Source: Myxococcales bacterium
GTDB lineage: Bacteria > Myxococcota_A > Polyangia > Palsa-1104 > SHYY01
Assembly (NCBI GenBank): GCA_009692555.1
Contig: SHYY01000026.1
Span: 1-41,942 of the forward strand
Direction of reading: 5' to 3'
Length of the DNA stretch: 41,942 bases
Part shown: positions 25,177 to 32,684 of the stretch, in pieces
Layout of the letters: each line of letters opens with the position of its first letter
Position numbering within the stretch: position 1 is the first letter of the stretch
Position numbers and translations under genes: made by a program
The notes under the pieces: model-generated
Seen by the model: only the letters and a program-made list of their open reading frames with translations
Database searches by the model: none
Told to the model about the DNA's origin: nothing

Positions 25177-26190
25177 CTACTTCTTGTCGGGGCGGTGGGT
25201 GACACGGATGGCGCTCACGATCGGGCTCGCCTGGCCCCGCCGCAGCACCAGCCGCACGTTCATCTGCCCGTCGGTGACGGGGAAGAAGAACGAGTGCTTG
25301 TCGGCGCTCGTGACACCCACCTCGTAGAAGATGTCGTGCGCCGGCAGCACGGCCGACCCCTCGGCGATCACGTCGAACACGCGCAGGTTGGGCTTGGTCT
25401 TGAGCGGCTCGGCGAACAGCAGCTCGAGCCGGTAGTTGCCCACCGGCAGCCCGTCGAACTTGTACTCCAGCGGGTCCGACCGATACGCCGCGTAGAGCGG
25501 GTCGTCGGTGGTGAGCTTGATGTCGCCCTTGATCGTCGCTGCCGCACCCTTCGCGTTGACGTAGCCGTAGCTCCCCGCCGCGTACACCTTGTCGGCCTTC
25601 CACACGTCGCCCTCGGCCTTGTCGGTGTACGCCGCGCCGCCGCAGTTCACCGCGGTGCGGTAGCCCGGGACGATCACCGAGACCGGGATCTCCACCGCCG
25701 CCAGGCGCCCGCTGTTGCTGTAGAGCAGGATGCGCGTCGGGTAGGTGCCCGCCGTGAGCTGGGCAGCGTCGACCGTGATGTTGACGGTCTGCGAGGCGCC
25801 GGGCGCGAGCTGGCCGCTCGGCGGGCTCTCGGCGATCCACGGGATGTTGTTGTTGGTGAAGCCGTAGAGGAGGTGGTAGGCGAGGTTGCCCCACATGGGG
25901 CCCGCGTTCCCGTCGTCGCTCTGGCCGTCGAAGTAGCCCTTGAACACCGTGCGGTCGTTGTTGGCGAGCACGATCGCCGCCTCGTTGGCGGTGGCGAGCT
26001 GAGTGTAGCCCGCCAGGCCGGCGAGGTTGTTCAGCGGCTGCACATGCTGCCCGTAGACGTCGTAACGATCCGGGGAGAGCAGGTACGGCTCGCCGACCCC
26101 GAACGGCCACTGGAACAGCGGGTGCGTGGTGAACCACCAGTGCACCGGATCCGGGATCGACTTGACAGATCTGCGCCCGGAATCTAGCAT
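25177..26190 (-). CDS. Malectin-domain protein, apparently 5'-truncated
   Basis: The last 170 residues form a malectin-like carbohydrate-binding domain (AVNCGGAAYTDKAEGDVW, GLPVGNYRLELLFAEPL, LRVFDVIAEGSAVL). Before it is an Ig-like segment of the kind NNNIPWIAESPPSGQLAPGASQTVNITVDAAQLTAGTYPTRI. Such domains occur at the C-terminus of large secreted proteins, yet this frame has no signal peptide: from ATG 26190 it starts MLDSGRRSVKSIPDPVHWWF in the middle of a domain. The open frame runs back to 26385, but that part overlaps the opposing LuxR gene and looks non-coding. I conclude the 5' part of the gene has been lost at about 26.16-26.19 kb. Confidence 0.65.
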   Translation of the reverse strand: MLDSGRRSVKSIPDPVHWWFTTHPLFQWPFGVGEPYLLSPDRYDVYGQHVQPLNNLAGLAGYTQLATANEAAIVLANNDRTVFKGYFDGQSDDGNAGPMWGNLAYHLLYGFTNNNIPWIAESPPSGQLAPGASQTVNITVDAAQLTAGTYPTRILLYSNSGRLAAVEIPVSVIVPGYRTAVNCGGAAYTDKAEGDVWKADKVYAAGSYGYVNAKGAAATIKGDIKLTTDDPLYAAYRSDPLEYKFDGLPVGNYRLELLFAEPLKTKPNLRVFDVIAEGSAVLPAHDIFYEVGVTSADKHSFFFPVTDGQMNVRLVLRRGQASPIVSAIRVTHRPDKK

Positions 26191-26225
26191 CGCGCGGTCA
26201 GTCGTCACGCCCAGGGAGGGGTCCG

Positions 26226-26711
26226 ATGGATATCGTTGCGACCGTATCAGTGCGCGCCTTGTGGGCAGCCATGGAGGCCATTCCGTCACCCGCGTAGCTC
26301 GTCGGTGGCGCAGCCGAGGTGCTGTACGCCAACGAACCCGGACGCGCACTGCTGGCGAACAGTCCGGATGGGACGATCGATTCAATTCCTTCGGTCCGAT
26401 TCAATGGGCCGCAGATTGGGTTCTCTCGCACCAGTCTGGCAGTGAATCAGCTAGAACCTCCATTTTTGGTAATTGGAGACACCGAGAGAGGCAATCCAAG
26501 CTGGCGCCTTTCCATGCTGGCGACTCGCTGGCGTCTCACGCGACGCCAGATCGCGGTGCTGGACCTGGTGGTCCGGGGTTTCGCGAACCAGGCCATCGCG
26601 CAGGCCCTCGGATGCGCCGAGAACACGGTGGAGGCGCATGTGACCGCGCTGCTCGCCAAGGCAGCCGTCCAGAATCGCGCCGCCCTGGTCGCGCGCTTCT
26701 ACACGTCCTGA
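26226..26711 (+). pseudogene. PAS/LuxR-type regulator interrupted by an in-frame amber codon
   Basis: From ATG 26226, preceded by a GGGAGGGG Shine-Dalgarno, the frame reads MDIVATVSVRALWAAMEAIPSPA, then TAG at 26295-26297, then continues in the same frame with LVGGAAEVLYANEPGRALL, a short PAS-like region. The C-terminal LuxR helix-turn-helix is complete: LTRRQIAVLDLVVRGFANQAIAQALGCAENTVEAHVTALLAKA. A restart at GTG 26319 would give a 130-residue protein with the DNA-binding domain intact, so partial function is possible. The amber codon is the only defect visible. The target genes are unknown; the calpain-like protease follows 217 bases downstream on the same strand. Confidence 0.65.
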
Positions 26712-26928
26712 GGGCCTTGGGGGCCGCAACTTCCCGCTTTGTTTGTCGATAATTGACTCGTGAAGCCATGCTGAGCCTGGGCCAAGATAAGATATTGAAA
26801 TAAAATAAGATTCCGCCTGCGCGAGCGGAACTCCTGAAGGCGCTGCTGAAGACGCCCTGCAGGTGACGCTGAACGCACTCGACATTCCCCGCGCGAGCGG
26901 GCCTGATAGCACCACGTAGGAGTCGCCC
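26712..26928. other. AT-rich intergenic stretch with two small hairpins
   Basis: Contains a 29-base AT-rich patch (about 26784-26812), unusual for this DNA and possibly a promoter upstream element of the protease gene. Two palindromes follow: TTCCGC...GCGGAA (26811-26830) and CCCGC-GCGA-GCGGG (about 26888-26901), the latter with a GNRA loop. The Shine-Dalgarno TAGGAG for the protease is at 26917-26922. Confidence 0.4.
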
Positions 26929-28401
26929 ATGCCGGATCTGGCACGCAAGATCGAACCCGAGAAGGACCAGCGCCACGACGGCCAGCACGACGCCGAGAAA
27001 AACGACGAGGGCAAGCAGTCCGGCCAGTCGCACCTCAAGCTGCAGGCCGACGGCAAGGCCAGCGACGCGGCGATCAAGCGGATGATCGGCAGCGACGAGG
27101 GCGCGGTCGGCGGCGACGACGGCCCGGCGATCGCCGCCCACGCCTCGGTGGGCGACAGCGGGATGCTGACCGCGGAGCTGAAGACCAAGCTCGACGGCAA
27201 CGACGTCACCGTCCCGAAGGGCACCTACGTCGTGGTCAAGCAGGTCAAGAAGGACGGCCTGCTCTGCCAGGTCTTCTCGAACTTCGGCGGCAAGGAGGCG
27301 GTGATCCCTTCGGCGTCGTTCAAGGCGGAGCCCGCGCTCGGCCACAAGAGCGACGTCGGCCACACCACCGAGCCGCGCGACTATGGCTACCAGGAGTACA
27401 CCAGCATCCTGTGGGACGGCGCGCCCAAGCCCGGCGACGTCGCCCAGGGCCGCCTCGGCGACTGCTACCTGATCGCCGCGATGGGCGCGGTGTCGGCGGC
27501 GAGCCCGAAGGCGATCATGAGCCTCTTCAGCTCGCACAAGCCGAACCAGACCACCTACACCGTCAACCTCTACATCGACGATGGCACCGGCAAGATGAAG
27601 CAGCACCCGGTCACCATCGACACCGCGCTCCCGACGCGCGTGCAGGACATGCAGAACCAGGCGCCCACCTACGCGCTCATGGGCAAGAGCATGGCGAAGC
27701 ACGACGTGCCGCTCTGGCCGGCGCTGCTCGAGAAGGCCTACGCGCAGATGATGGGCGGCTACGACATCATCGGCGACAAGGGCGGCCACGCCGACGCGGC
27801 GATGGAGGCGATGACCGGCGTCAAGCGGGGCTACGAGGCGAAGCCGAGCACCGAGTCCGGCGTGCTCGCCAAGTTCAAGGGCTTCCAGGCCGACGGCAAG
27901 GCGATCGTCTGCGGCACCCTCGGCTCGAAGCAGGCCAGATCCCAGGGCGGCTTCAAGGGCCAGGGCGACGGCCCCTACCACGCGGATCTCAAGACCGATC
28001 AGGGCGAGGGCGCGGAGATCATCCCCGGCTCGCTCAGCATCAGCGACAAGGAGAACAAGGCGCGCCGCACCCGCGACGACAGCACCGGCAAGCTCACCGG
28101 CGGTGGCCACGGCGCGGTGATGTACAACCGCGGCAACGTCGATGTCAGCTACGACAAGGGCGGCGGACCGGCGGCGGAGGGCAACCTCACCGCGGACTAC
28201 GAGTGGCGCGGCACGCTCGACACCAAGCTCAACGTCCACGCCTGGCACGCCTACATCTTCGAGAGCGTCACCGCCGACGGAAAGCTGCAGTTCAAGAACC
28301 CGTGGGGCGTCGAGCACCCGCTGCCGATCACGCCGGCCGACTTCCTCCGGCTGTTCACCGGGATCAACGTGAATAACGTTCCCAAGGACAAACAGGGTTA
28401 A
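26929..28401 (+). CDS. Calpain-like (family C2) cysteine protease with a paralogue-shared N-terminal leader
   Basis: A 490-residue protein. The catalytic Cys motif is VAQGRLGDCYLIAAM (Cys179), and the His/Asn motifs are WHAYIFESV (His440) and KNPWG (Asn457), giving a full calpain triad in the right order. Calpain C2 proteases are rare in bacteria and cut at selected sites. Residues 1-75 are very hydrophilic (Lys, Asp, His, Gln) and lack a Sec signal. This leader, including LARK...KDQRHD and KLQADGKASDAAIKRM, recurs almost unchanged in the damaged paralogue at 29.4 kb, so it is probably functional, perhaps for export or loading. It is followed four bases later by a lipoprotein gene and is likely cotranscribed with it. 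Confidence 0.82.
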   Translation: MPDLARKIEPEKDQRHDGQHDAEKNDEGKQSGQSHLKLQADGKASDAAIKRMIGSDEGAVGGDDGPAIAAHASVGDSGMLTAELKTKLDGNDVTVPKGTYVVVKQVKKDGLLCQVFSNFGGKEAVIPSASFKAEPALGHKSDVGHTTEPRDYGYQEYTSILWDGAPKPGDVAQGRLGDCYLIAAMGAVSAASPKAIMSLFSSHKPNQTTYTVNLYIDDGTGKMKQHPVTIDTALPTRVQDMQNQAPTYALMGKSMAKHDVPLWPALLEKAYAQMMGGYDIIGDKGGHADAAMEAMTGVKRGYEAKPSTESGVLAKFKGFQADGKAIVCGTLGSKQARSQGGFKGQGDGPYHADLKTDQGEGAEIIPGSLSISDKENKARRTRDDSTGKLTGGGHGAVMYNRGNVDVSYDKGGGPAAEGNLTADYEWRGTLDTKLNVHAWHAYIFESVTADGKLQFKNPWGVEHPLPITPADFLRLFTGINVNNVPKDKQG

Positions 28402-28405
28402 ATCC

Positions 28406-29416
28406 ATGAAAACGCGCTGGCTGGCGTGTGCGCTGCTGGTGGCGTCGTGTCACCCCGGGGCCAACGCCAACGCGAAGCCGGACCCCACGCCCCGATCACT
28501 CCCGAAGAAGAAGCAGGAAAAAAAGTCGATGAGCGACGGATGCACGAAGACGGTCGGACCCGCGGAGAAGGACAAGCTGGGCGACGTGATCGAGGGGCTC
28601 CCCGACGGGGCGGTGCTCTGCCTCGAGCCGGGCACCTACGTGCTCAGCACGGTGCTCCAGAAGTCGATCACGCTGCGCGGCCTCGGCACCCCCGCGGAGG
28701 TGATCCTCGACGGGGACGGCGGCGGCAGCGTGCTGCGGATCGCGCCCGATGCGAAGCGCGTGCTGCTCGAGCGGCTGACCGTGCAGAACGGCGCGGCGGT
28801 GATCGGGAGCGGCGGGATCGACGGCGGCAGCGACGATCTCACCCTCCGCGAGGTGGTGCTGCGCGGGCATCGCGCGGGCGGAGAGACCCCCGGTGCGGCG
28901 CTCGGCCTCTCGCGCGGCAAGGCGACCCTCGAGCGCTGCCGGATCGAGGGCAACCAGGGCCGATCGGGCGGGGCGATCTACCTCTCGGGCAGCGCCAAGG
29001 TCACGCTCCGCGACACGCTCGTCACCGGCAACACCGCGACCCGCTCGGTGATCTGGGTGCATCAGTGGGCGGAGCTGCACCTCGAGCGCTCCACCGTCGC
29101 TGGCAATGACGCCGACGCGGCGATCGAGCTGCTCGCCACCACCGTCCAGACCCCCACCGTCACCATCGCCGATTCGATCGTCGCCGCGGCCAAAACCGCG
29201 CTCGCCAATGGCCCGCGACTGCCCGGCAAGCTGACCGTCTCTCGCTCGCTCGTCGAGGGCGAGCAGCGCGGCGCCACCGATGGTGGAGGCAACAAGGCGG
29301 GGGCCGCCGATCTCGATCCCGCGACGTTCGCCCCGCGCGCCGGATCCCCCGCGATCGGTCTCGCCGCGGGCGGCGCTGCCGCCGGTGCCGTGAAGCCCGC
29401 AAAGCCGAGCAACTGA
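28406..29416 (+). CDS. Lipoprotein with right-handed parallel beta-helix
   Basis: A 336-residue lipoprotein (signal MKTRWLACALLVASC, lipid Cys15) with a charged Lys-rich linker (PKKKQEKKSM). The rest is a pectate-lyase-like parallel beta-helix: GDVIEGLPDGAVLCLEPGTY, ITLRGLGTPAEVILDGDG, LERLTVQNGA, LTLREVVLRGHRAGG, KATLERCRIEGNQG, with the closing AGSPAIG motif typical of such proteins. No catalytic residues can be named, so it may bind rather than cut polysaccharide. It starts four bases after the protease stop and ends 11 bases before the protease remnant, so the three form one transcription unit. A partner or protective role towards the protease is speculation. Confidence 0.75.
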   Translation: MKTRWLACALLVASCHPGANANAKPDPTPRSLPKKKQEKKSMSDGCTKTVGPAEKDKLGDVIEGLPDGAVLCLEPGTYVLSTVLQKSITLRGLGTPAEVILDGDGGGSVLRIAPDAKRVLLERLTVQNGAAVIGSGGIDGGSDDLTLREVVLRGHRAGGETPGAALGLSRGKATLERCRIEGNQGRSGGAIYLSGSAKVTLRDTLVTGNTATRSVIWVHQWAELHLERSTVAGNDADAAIELLATTVQTPTVTIADSIVAAAKTALANGPRLPGKLTVSRSLVEGEQRGATDGGGNKAGAADLDPATFAPRAGSPAIGLAAGGAAAGAVKPAKPSN

Positions 29417-29427
29417 GGAGAGCGCCG

Positions 29428-29825
29428 ATGCCCGACCTGGCTCGCCAAGACCACGAGAAAGATCAGCGCCACGACTCCGATCACGCCAACCCCGAGGGTG
29501 GGGCCGCGGAGAAGGGCGGCGATTCGCCGGTCAAGCTGCAGGCCGATGGCAAGGCGGCCGACGCGGCGATCAAGCGGATGTCCAATGGCGATCACAGCGT
29601 CGGCGGCGGCGAGGGCGGCAAGGCGATGGCGGCGCCCTCCGCGGGTGACGGCACGCCTACATCTTCGAGAGCGTGACCGCCGACAACAAGCTGCAATTCA
29701 AGAATCCCTGGGGCTGCGAGCATCCGCTGCCCATGACCGCGGCCGATTTCAAGCGCCTCTACACCGGCATCGATTCCAATCAGGTCCCGAAGGACGAGCA
29801 GCGCAGGCCGCCCAAGAAGAAGTAG
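29428..29825 (+). pseudogene. Internally deleted paralogue of the calpain-like protease
   Basis: The first 75 residues (MPDLARQDHEKDQRHD, then KLQADGKAADAAIKRM) closely match the leader of the protease at 26.9 kb. At about 29650 the sequence jumps, one base out of frame, to the protease C-terminus: HAYIFESVTADNKLQFKNPWG and TAADFKRLYTGIDSNQVPKDEQ. The catalytic Cys and about 370 residues between are missing. The leader frame stops at 29676, giving an 82-residue product that is mostly leader. The other frame ends at 29825. Conservation of both ends at protein level suggests the deletion is recent. Confidence 0.88.
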
Positions 29826-29856
29826 CGAAGCGAAGTAGCGAAGTAGCTCTCGTCCG

Positions 29857-30450
29857 TTACCAGCCGCCTTCGAGGTCGCGCGGCGCATTGGAATCCTCGC
29901 TCGCCGTCGCCGGAGGCGGCGGCGGGTTGGCGAGCGGATCGCCGCGGAGGAATTCCACCCGGTGCGCGGGTGCGAGATCGAGCGAGGTGCGGTGCAGCCC
30001 CTCGACGTGGAGGCGGCCGCGGGCGGCGCGGACCACCGTTCCCTCGTCGCTGGCGGTCACTTCGCCGCGCGCGCGACCGGCGCTCACCGTTGCATCCCGG
30101 GTGAAAAGCCGGCCGCTGCCATCGAGGCGCAGCGTCCCGCGGTGGAGCCACACCTCGGCGGGCATCACCTTCAGGAGGTCGAAGGAGGCGCCGCGCGCAT
30201 CGAGGCGCGTCCCGTCGGGAAAGTGGAAGACGAGGCGGCCCCCGGGCGCCCCGTCGACGCGCTGCCCCTTGCCGACGGTGGCTCCCAGGGCCAGCACCTC
30301 GTCCCCCGAGCGCGCCGCTCCCTCGATCCGGTCGATCCGCGCCACCCTGGGCCCCGCCGCCGGGAACAGCCGATCGCGCCCGGAGAGGCCGATCGCGCCG
30401 AGCAGTCCGCACGCAGCGACGGTGAGCGGCAGCCAGACCTCGAGCTTCAC
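29857..30450 (-). CDS. FecR-domain protein with N-terminal membrane anchor
   Basis: A 197-residue protein with one N-terminal hydrophobic segment (WLPLTVAACGLLGAIGL), either an anchor or an uncleaved signal. The body is a FecR-like beta domain: GDEVLALGATVGKGQRVDGAPGGRLVFHFPDGTRLDARGAS. Pro- and charged residues form the C-terminal tail. In iron uptake FecR relays signals to a sigma factor, but many free-standing myxobacterial FecR-domain proteins are thought to act as surface or polymer-binding parts, and no sigma factor or TonB receptor is close by. It is convergent with the calpain-like remnant and divergent from queD. Confidence 0.75.
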   Translation of the reverse strand: MKLEVWLPLTVAACGLLGAIGLSGRDRLFPAAGPRVARIDRIEGAARSGDEVLALGATVGKGQRVDGAPGGRLVFHFPDGTRLDARGASFDLLKVMPAEVWLHRGTLRLDGSGRLFTRDATVSAGRARGEVTASDEGTVVRAARGRLHVEGLHRTSLDLAPAHRVEFLRGDPLANPPPPPATASEDSNAPRDLEGGW

Positions 30451-30550
30451 CGCGCCACGTTACTCCGCGCCGCGGCGCCGGTAAACTCCGCGCCACGGCC
30501 GCCTCACGGCCGCCCCCGGGCGAAATCGGACGTGGTAAAAGGGGCGCGAG

Positions 30551-30913
30551 ATGAACGTCGAGCTGATCAAGGAGTTCCGCTTCGAGGCCGCCCATCGCCT
30601 GCCGAAGGTGCAAAAGGGCCACCGCTGTGAGCGCCTCCACGGGCACAGCTTCAAGATCGAGGTCGCGGTGCGCGGCGCGGTCGACGAGGCGACCGGCTTC
30701 CTCCTCGACTACGCCGCGCTCGACGAGGCGATGGCCCCGCTCCTGGCGCGCCTCGATCACTACTACCTGAACGAGATCGACGGGCTCGAGAACCCGACCT
30801 CCGAGGTCCTCGCGGGGTGGCTGTGGACGCGCCTCCGCCCGTTGCTGCCAGAGCTCTCCCAGGTGATCGTCCACGAGACCTGCGACGCGCGCTGCGTCTA
30901 CCGGGGAGACTAG
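30551..30913 (+). CDS. queD: 6-carboxytetrahydropterin synthase QueD
   Basis: A 120-residue PTPS-family enzyme that makes 6-carboxy-5,6,7,8-tetrahydropterin from dihydroneopterin triphosphate in queuosine synthesis. Zinc ligands His15 (AHRL), His30 and His32 (LHGHSF) are present, with catalytic Cys26 (GHRCERLHGH), His70 and Glu109 (HETCDARC). The motif NPTSEVLAGWLW is typical. Length is normal for QueD. The EEP-family gene starts five bases after its stop and is probably cotranscribed. QueC, QueE and QueF are not in the window. Confidence 0.92.
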   Translation: MNVELIKEFRFEAAHRLPKVQKGHRCERLHGHSFKIEVAVRGAVDEATGFLLDYAALDEAMAPLLARLDHYYLNEIDGLENPTSEVLAGWLWTRLRPLLPELSQVIVHETCDARCVYRGD

Positions 30914-30918
30914 AGCGC

Positions 30919-31749
30919 ATGGACTCGATCAAGATCCTCACCTTCAACCTGTGGGGCGAGCAGCCGCCGCTCGCCCGCCGGATGGAGCTGCTCAGCGACG
31001 GCATCACCGCTCTCGCCCCCGACGTGATCGTGCTCCAGGAGGTGCGGGCGATCGAAGGCGCGCTGCCGAACCAGGCCGAGACGCTCGCGGCCCGCTTCGG
31101 CTACCACTTCGTGTGGGAGCGCGCCACCTCGTGGGGCGAAGGCGAGGAGGGGCTGGCGATCCTGTCGGCGCTGCCGATCGCGCATCACGAGCACCGCGAG
31201 CTGCCACACGCCACGCCGATGGAGCGACGCATCGCGCTCGGCGCCGCGATCACCACGCCGCACGGCGAGCTGGCGGTGTTCTCCACCCACCTGAACTACC
31301 GCCTCACCGACGGGGTGAAGCGCGAGGATCAGATCGCCGCGATCGACGCCTTCGTGGGCGACTTCGCCGCGGCGCGCCCCTCGAAGCTGCCGCGCCTGCT
31401 CGCCGGTGATTTCAACGCAGTTCCCGATTCCGACGAAATCCGCTTTCTACGCGGATTGCACACCCACCAGGGGCGCCGGGTCTACTACCAGGACGCCTGG
31501 GCCCGCCTGCACCCCGACGAGCGCGGCTACACCTGGGCCCACCGCAACGTCTACACCGCCCGCCTGCACTGGCTCGATCGCGACCGGCGGATCGACTACA
31601 TCTTCGTCTCACCGCTCGCCCGCGACGGCCGCGGCGAGGTGCTCGACTGCCGGATCGTCCTCGACGCGCCCGACGCTGACGGCTGCTTTCCCTCGGATCA
31701 CTTCGGCCTGCTCGCCGAGGTCCGCCTCACGCCGAAGGCTCAGCCTTAG
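30919..31749 (+). CDS. Endonuclease/exonuclease/phosphatase (EEP) family hydrolase
   Basis: A 276-residue protein of the DNase I-like fold. Metal and catalytic motifs are in order: LTFNLWG, DVIVLQEVR (Glu), STHLNY (His), LAGDFNAVPDS (Asp/Asn), RRIDYIFVS and PSDHFGLLAEV (Asp/His). No signal peptide is seen, so it is cytoplasmic. Relatives include phosphodiesterases acting on nucleic acids, phospholipids or inositol phosphates, and the substrate cannot be read. ATG 30919 lies five bases after queD; a longer frame starting inside queD is not conserved. Its TAG stop (31747-31749) lies within the left arm of a 200-bp inverted-repeat element. Confidence 0.87.
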   Translation: MDSIKILTFNLWGEQPPLARRMELLSDGITALAPDVIVLQEVRAIEGALPNQAETLAARFGYHFVWERATSWGEGEEGLAILSALPIAHHEHRELPHATPMERRIALGAAITTPHGELAVFSTHLNYRLTDGVKREDQIAAIDAFVGDFAAARPSKLPRLLAGDFNAVPDSDEIRFLRGLHTHQGRRVYYQDAWARLHPDERGYTWAHRNVYTARLHWLDRDRRIDYIFVSPLARDGRGEVLDCRIVLDAPDADGCFPSDHFGLLAEVRLTPKAQP

Positions 31750-31944
31750 GGCCAGCGAATGGGCAAGTCGATCGATGATCGCGGTCCGGGGCGCCCGGAT
31801 GGCGAGGCGCGAGGAGGGAGAATACTCTCTGTATTCGACCGACGAGCTTCCCCCCAAAAACACAGAAGGGGGGCAAGCCCCCCGAAGCCTGCCGGGATGC
31901 ATCGGCCGCGACGGCGATCGAGCTGTCCGTTCGCGGGCCCTTAG
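31745..31944. repeat. 200-bp MITE-like element with 30-bp imperfect terminal inverted repeats
   Basis: Left arm 31745-31774 and right arm 31915-31944 are complementary at 24 of 30 positions, sharing AGGGCC.GCGAA and TCGATCG. Inside are GAATAC-TCTCT-GTATTC (31820-31836) and a C6 / G6 / C6 array (31850-31855, 31868-31873, 31878-31883) able to form alternative hairpins. There is no credible coding sequence. It overlaps the stop codon of the EEP gene. Confidence 0.55.
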
Positions 31945-32000
31945 CGCTCGCTGCCGCTTTCCGGTTGCCTTCCCCGCCGTCGGTGGGCGACACTCGCGGC

Positions 32001-32684
32001 ATGAGGAGCGCACTCGCGGCCATCGCCGTCCTGCTGGCCACCGCCATGCCGGTCGCCGCCGCCACGCCCGAGGACCTGGCGCGCGCCCGCGAGATCTACG
32101 GCGCCGGCACCGTGGCGTTCGAGGCCCAGATGTACGGCGACGCGGAGCAGGCGTTCCGCGACGTGCTCCGGATCCTTCAGAACCCGGCCGCCTGGTACGA
32201 CATCGCGCTCACCCTCGAGAAGCAGCGCAAGTGGGGCCCCGCCGCCGACGGCTACGCCACCTACCTGCGCGATGTGCAAAGGCCGAAGAGCCGCGCACGC
32301 CTGGAGAAGCGGATCGGCGAGCTGCGGGGCCGCGCCACGCGCCAGGCGGAGCTCGACGCGGCCCTGAACGCGGCGCGGCCTGAGGGGTCGGGCGCGCCGC
32401 TCTTGTCGGCGCCCGGCAACGAGGTGATGAAGCTCGGCGAGGCGGACGACAGCCTGCTCGGCTTCGGGGAGGCGGGGGCCGAGCTCGCGCCGGCGGTGGA
32501 CAACGGGCCCGAGCAGGTCCCGATCTGGAAGAAGTGGTGGCTGTGGGCCGCCGTCGGTGGCGCGGTGCTGGCCGCGGCGATCATCACCATCGCGGTGGTC
32601 GCCACGCGCGGACCTGCGCCGCTCGAGAAGACCACCTTCGGCGAATTCGGACCGGGCGCATCGGGCGCGCTGCTGACGTTTTGA
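32001..32684 (+). CDS. Exported TPR protein with C-terminal membrane helix
   Basis: A 227-residue protein. The signal peptide ends at MPVAAA (about residue 20). Residues 22-90 form at least two TPR-like units (AREIYGAGTVAFEAQMYGDAEQAFRDVLRI, AAWYDIALTLEKQRKWGPAADGYATYL). A single membrane helix (WWLWAAVGGAVLAAAIITIAVVA) lies near residue 180, with a short Gly/Phe tail. Such TPR-linker-helix proteins are common in myxobacterial envelopes as scaffolds. The stop codon overlaps the ATG of the following FGE-like lipoprotein gene, so the two are coupled and may form one complex. The upstream start at 31965 is rejected because it would spoil the signal peptide. Confidence 0.78.
   Translation: MRSALAAIAVLLATAMPVAAATPEDLARAREIYGAGTVAFEAQMYGDAEQAFRDVLRILQNPAAWYDIALTLEKQRKWGPAADGYATYLRDVQRPKSRARLEKRIGELRGRATRQAELDAALNAARPEGSGAPLLSAPGNEVMKLGEADDSLLGFGEAGAELAPAVDNGPEQVPIWKKWWLWAAVGGAVLAAAIITIAVVATRGPAPLEKTTFGEFGPGASGALLTF

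Noticed and set aside
26805-26910. Two palindromes resembling type I-E CRISPR repeats (TTCCCCGCGCGAGCGGG and a degenerate form 72 bases earlier)
   Set aside because: Only two unequal units with a wrong repeat-to-repeat distance (about 72 instead of 61 bases), and no cas genes. Better explained as ordinary GC hairpins.
31759-31944. 61-codon frame inside the inverted-repeat element
   Set aside because: Low-complexity product spanning hairpins, no ribosome site; the repeat structure explains the sequence better.
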